The notes under the pieces were generated by a model. The model was not told where the DNA came from and did not search any database. It saw only the letters and a list, made by a program, of their open reading frames with translations. Source: Anaerolineales bacterium UBA3940 (GTDB lineage: Bacteria; Chloroflexota; Anaerolineae; Aggregatilineales; UBA3940). Taken from it: a stretch of 14,161 bases of DNA. The position numbers and the translations under genes were made by a program. Shown piece after piece: positions 13,023 through 14,161 of this stretch. Location: NCBI GenBank assembly GCA_002385675.1, contig DGDY01000173.1:8307-22467 (forward strand). Reading direction: 5' to 3'. Within the stretch, counting starts at the first letter, position 1; every line of letters begins with the position of its first letter.

Positions 13023-13571
13023 CTAGCCGCCCACCTTACCGGCCTTACCGGCCTTCTGGCGCACAACCTCATCCTTGTAGCGAACACCCTTGCCCTTGTA
13101 CGGTTCGGGCGGGCGCAGCTTGCGGATATCAGCAGCCACCATGCCGATCAATTCCTTGTCCGGCGAGGTGATGACCACTTCCGCACCACGGTCTTCGACC
13201 GCGAAGGTCACCGTCGGCGGCGGGACGATCAGGATGTCATGGGAATACCCCAGGCTCAACCGCAGATCGTTGCCCTGCATCTCCGCCCGGTAGCCCGTGC
13301 CGATGACACGCAGCCGCTTCTCATAACCCTCGCTCACGCCCGTCACCATATTGGCGATCAGGGCGCGGGTCAGGCCGTGCAGCGACCGGTGCTCACGGCT
13401 GTCGGTCGGGCGCGTGACGACGATGTTCCCGTCCTCAATCGCGATCTTCATATCCGGGTCAAAGCGCCGGGTGAGTTCGCCTTTAGGGCCTTTTACCTTT
13501 ACCTCGCTCCCATCCACCTCGACGGTCACGCCATCCGGGATGGGAATAGGCTTCTTGCCAATTCGAGACAT
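13023..13571 (-). CDS. rplF: 50S ribosomal protein L6
   Basis: A 182-residue protein with two L6 repeats, located near the sarcin-ricin loop of 23S rRNA. Features are MSRIGKKPIPIPDGVTVEV, VKGPKGELTRRF, RSLHGLTRALIANMVTGVSEGYEKRL with VIGTGYRA, and the C-terminal IRKLRPPEPYKGKGVRYKDE. ATG 13571 is six bases from GGAG; a GTG one codon upstream is also in frame. A repeat-rich 121-base gap separates it from rpsH, unusual for this pair. Its stop codon lies in the side of a small hairpin (13007-13028). Confidence 0.97.
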   Translation of the reverse strand: MSRIGKKPIPIPDGVTVEVDGSEVKVKGPKGELTRRFDPDMKIAIEDGNIVVTRPTDSREHRSLHGLTRALIANMVTGVSEGYEKRLRVIGTGYRAEMQGNDLRLSLGYSHDILIVPPPTVTFAVEDRGAEVVITSPDKELIGMVAADIRKLRPPEPYKGKGVRYKDEVVRQKAGKAGKVGG

Positions 13572-13582
13572 CACTCACTCCA

Positions 13583-13676
13583 TCAGACACCAGACGTCAG
13601 ACACCAGGCATTCCCGCCCTGCTAACGTCTGTCTAGAACTCGTCTGTATACTACTTGCCTGCAATCTGACGTCTGA
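13583..13676. repeat. Repeat-rich spacer between rplF and rpsH
   Basis: TCAGACACCAG occurs twice, at 13583-13593 and 13597-13607, 14 bases apart. CAGACGTCAGA (13591-13601) is exactly complementary to TCTGACGTCTG (13665-13675), an eleven-pair inverted repeat spanning about 63 bases. Further CGTCTG and GTCTG units lie between. Composition is unlike the coding flanks. The minus-strand reading GGTGTCTGACGTCTGG looks like a microsatellite-type expansion. No gene, terminator or good promoter is visible. Confidence 0.6.
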
Positions 13677-13688
13677 GGTCTCTGCTGC

Positions 13689-14096
13689 TTACCAGACGAA
13701 GCAGAGGACCTCGCCGCCAACGCGTTCACGCCGGGCCTGCTGGTCCGTCATGAGGCCGCGCGGGGTCGTCAGAATTGCCACCCCCATGCCGCTGAGCACC
13801 CAGGGGATGTCCCTATAACCCGCATAGATGCGGCGACCGGGCTTGCTCACGCGCTTCAGGCCGGTGATGACTGGCCGGCGCTGCCGCCGCGAACCGACGT
13901 ATTTTAACTCGATGTCGATCTGGTTCACAGGGCTAGCTTCACGGATCTGATACCGCTCGATGTAGCCCTCCTCCAGGAGGACGCGGGCCAGCTCTTCCTT
14001 CAGCTTCGAGTACGGAATCGATACGCTCGTATGACCGGCATTCAGGGCATTGCGGATGCGGGTGAGCATATCCGCAATCGGATCGTTGACGTACAT
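13689..14096 (-). CDS. rpsH: 30S ribosomal protein S8
   Basis: A 135-residue primary-binding protein of the central domain of 16S rRNA. It opens YVNDPIADMLTRIRNALNAGH and ends RRERVGGEVLCFVW, both diagnostic; LKRVSKPGRRIYAGYRDIPWVLSGMGVAILTTPRG in the C-terminal domain carries the RNA-binding face. ATG 14096 is preceded by AGGAGA at six bases; a TTG at 14117 lies upstream of that site, overlapping the rpsN stop, and is rejected. S8 represses the spc operon in E. coli, but no S8 site is visible in this window. It lies 14 bases after rpsN. Confidence 0.97.
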   Translation of the reverse strand: MYVNDPIADMLTRIRNALNAGHTSVSIPYSKLKEELARVLLEEGYIERYQIREASPVNQIDIELKYVGSRRQRRPVITGLKRVSKPGRRIYAGYRDIPWVLSGMGVAILTTPRGLMTDQQARRERVGGEVLCFVW

Positions 14097-14102
14097 GCCA
14101 GT

Positions 14103-14108
14103 TCTCCT
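14103..14108 (-). promoter_or_regulatory. Ribosome-binding site deciding the rpsH start
   Basis: AGGAGA lies between the rpsN stop (14111-14113) and the rpsH ATG, six bases from the ATG. It makes ATG 14096 the clear start. Confidence 0.7.
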
Positions 14109-14110
14109 AA

Positions 14111-14161
14111 TTACCAACTAGACTTCGCCACACCGGGGATGTCGCCCTGCAGTGCCAGCTC
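14111..14161 (-). CDS. rpsN: 30S ribosomal protein S14, C-terminal end (cut by window edge)
   Basis: The last 16 residues are readable: ELALQGDIPGVAKSSW followed by TAA. This matches the conserved C-terminus of S14 (LAxxGxIPGxxKSSW). The form with a CxxC zinc ribbon (type Z, about 61 residues) is likely, given the other zinc forms in this cluster and the absence of an extended tail. The cysteine-bearing part is off the right edge, so this is an inference. It is the usual neighbour of rpsH in the spc operon. Confidence 0.92.
   Translation of the reverse strand, partial: ELALQGDIPGVAKSSW

Noticed and set aside
13583..13676. CRISPR-like repeat array
   Set aside because: Only two short direct copies at 14-base spacing plus inverted units; no regular repeat-spacer pattern and no cas genes.

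Overview
This window is almost entirely one bacterial ribosomal-protein super-operon read on the minus strand: the end of the spc cluster, the alpha cluster and the truA-rplM-rpsI tail. Read in transcription order, from the right edge to the left, it holds rpsN (3' end only), rpsH, rplF, rplR, rpsE, rpmD, rplO, secY, adk, map, rpmJ, rpsM, rpsK, rpsD, rpoA, rplQ, truA, rplM and rpsI, closed by a clear intrinsic terminator at about 2785-2813. Two further minus-strand genes follow: a class I SAM-dependent methyltransferase of an archaeal-looking family, and a two-domain MazG protein (tetrapyrrole-methylase-like domain plus two MazG repeats). The left 316 bases carry no protein gene. They hold tandem copies of a tRNA 3' end with a plus-strand terminator, and several strong palindromes.

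Organism: GC-rich DNA, several GTG/TTG starts, zinc-binding forms of S4, L36 and adenylate kinase, the secY-adk-map-rpmJ order without infA, an enlarged L17, and small GC-rich palindromes between genes together suggest a Chloroflexota (Chloroflexi) bacterium. This is an inference from gene content and style; no 16S or marker comparison could be run. Nothing suggests a plasmid, phage or genomic island.

How the genes work together: they supply small and large ribosomal subunit proteins, the RNA polymerase alpha subunit, the SecY translocon channel, and house-keeping enzymes of nucleotide balance (Adk), N-terminal Met removal (Map) and tRNA modification (TruA). Most genes are 3-75 bases apart. 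The wider gaps (secY-adk, map-rpmJ, rpsK-rpsD, rpsD-rpoA, rplF-rpsH) are where non-coding structure sits. The most convincing regulatory find is a near-consensus sigma-70-type promoter, with an extended -10, at the end of map. It would start an alpha-operon transcript whose first bases form a hairpin just ahead of rpmJ. Two other gaps, on either side of rpsD, contain inverted repeats with mutually exclusive pairing partners, which could be ribosomal-protein control sites.

I did not find an undescribed defence, mobile or biosynthetic system. The novelty here is limited to non-coding structures, the missing infA, the methyltransferase-mazG neighbourhood and some repeat elements.
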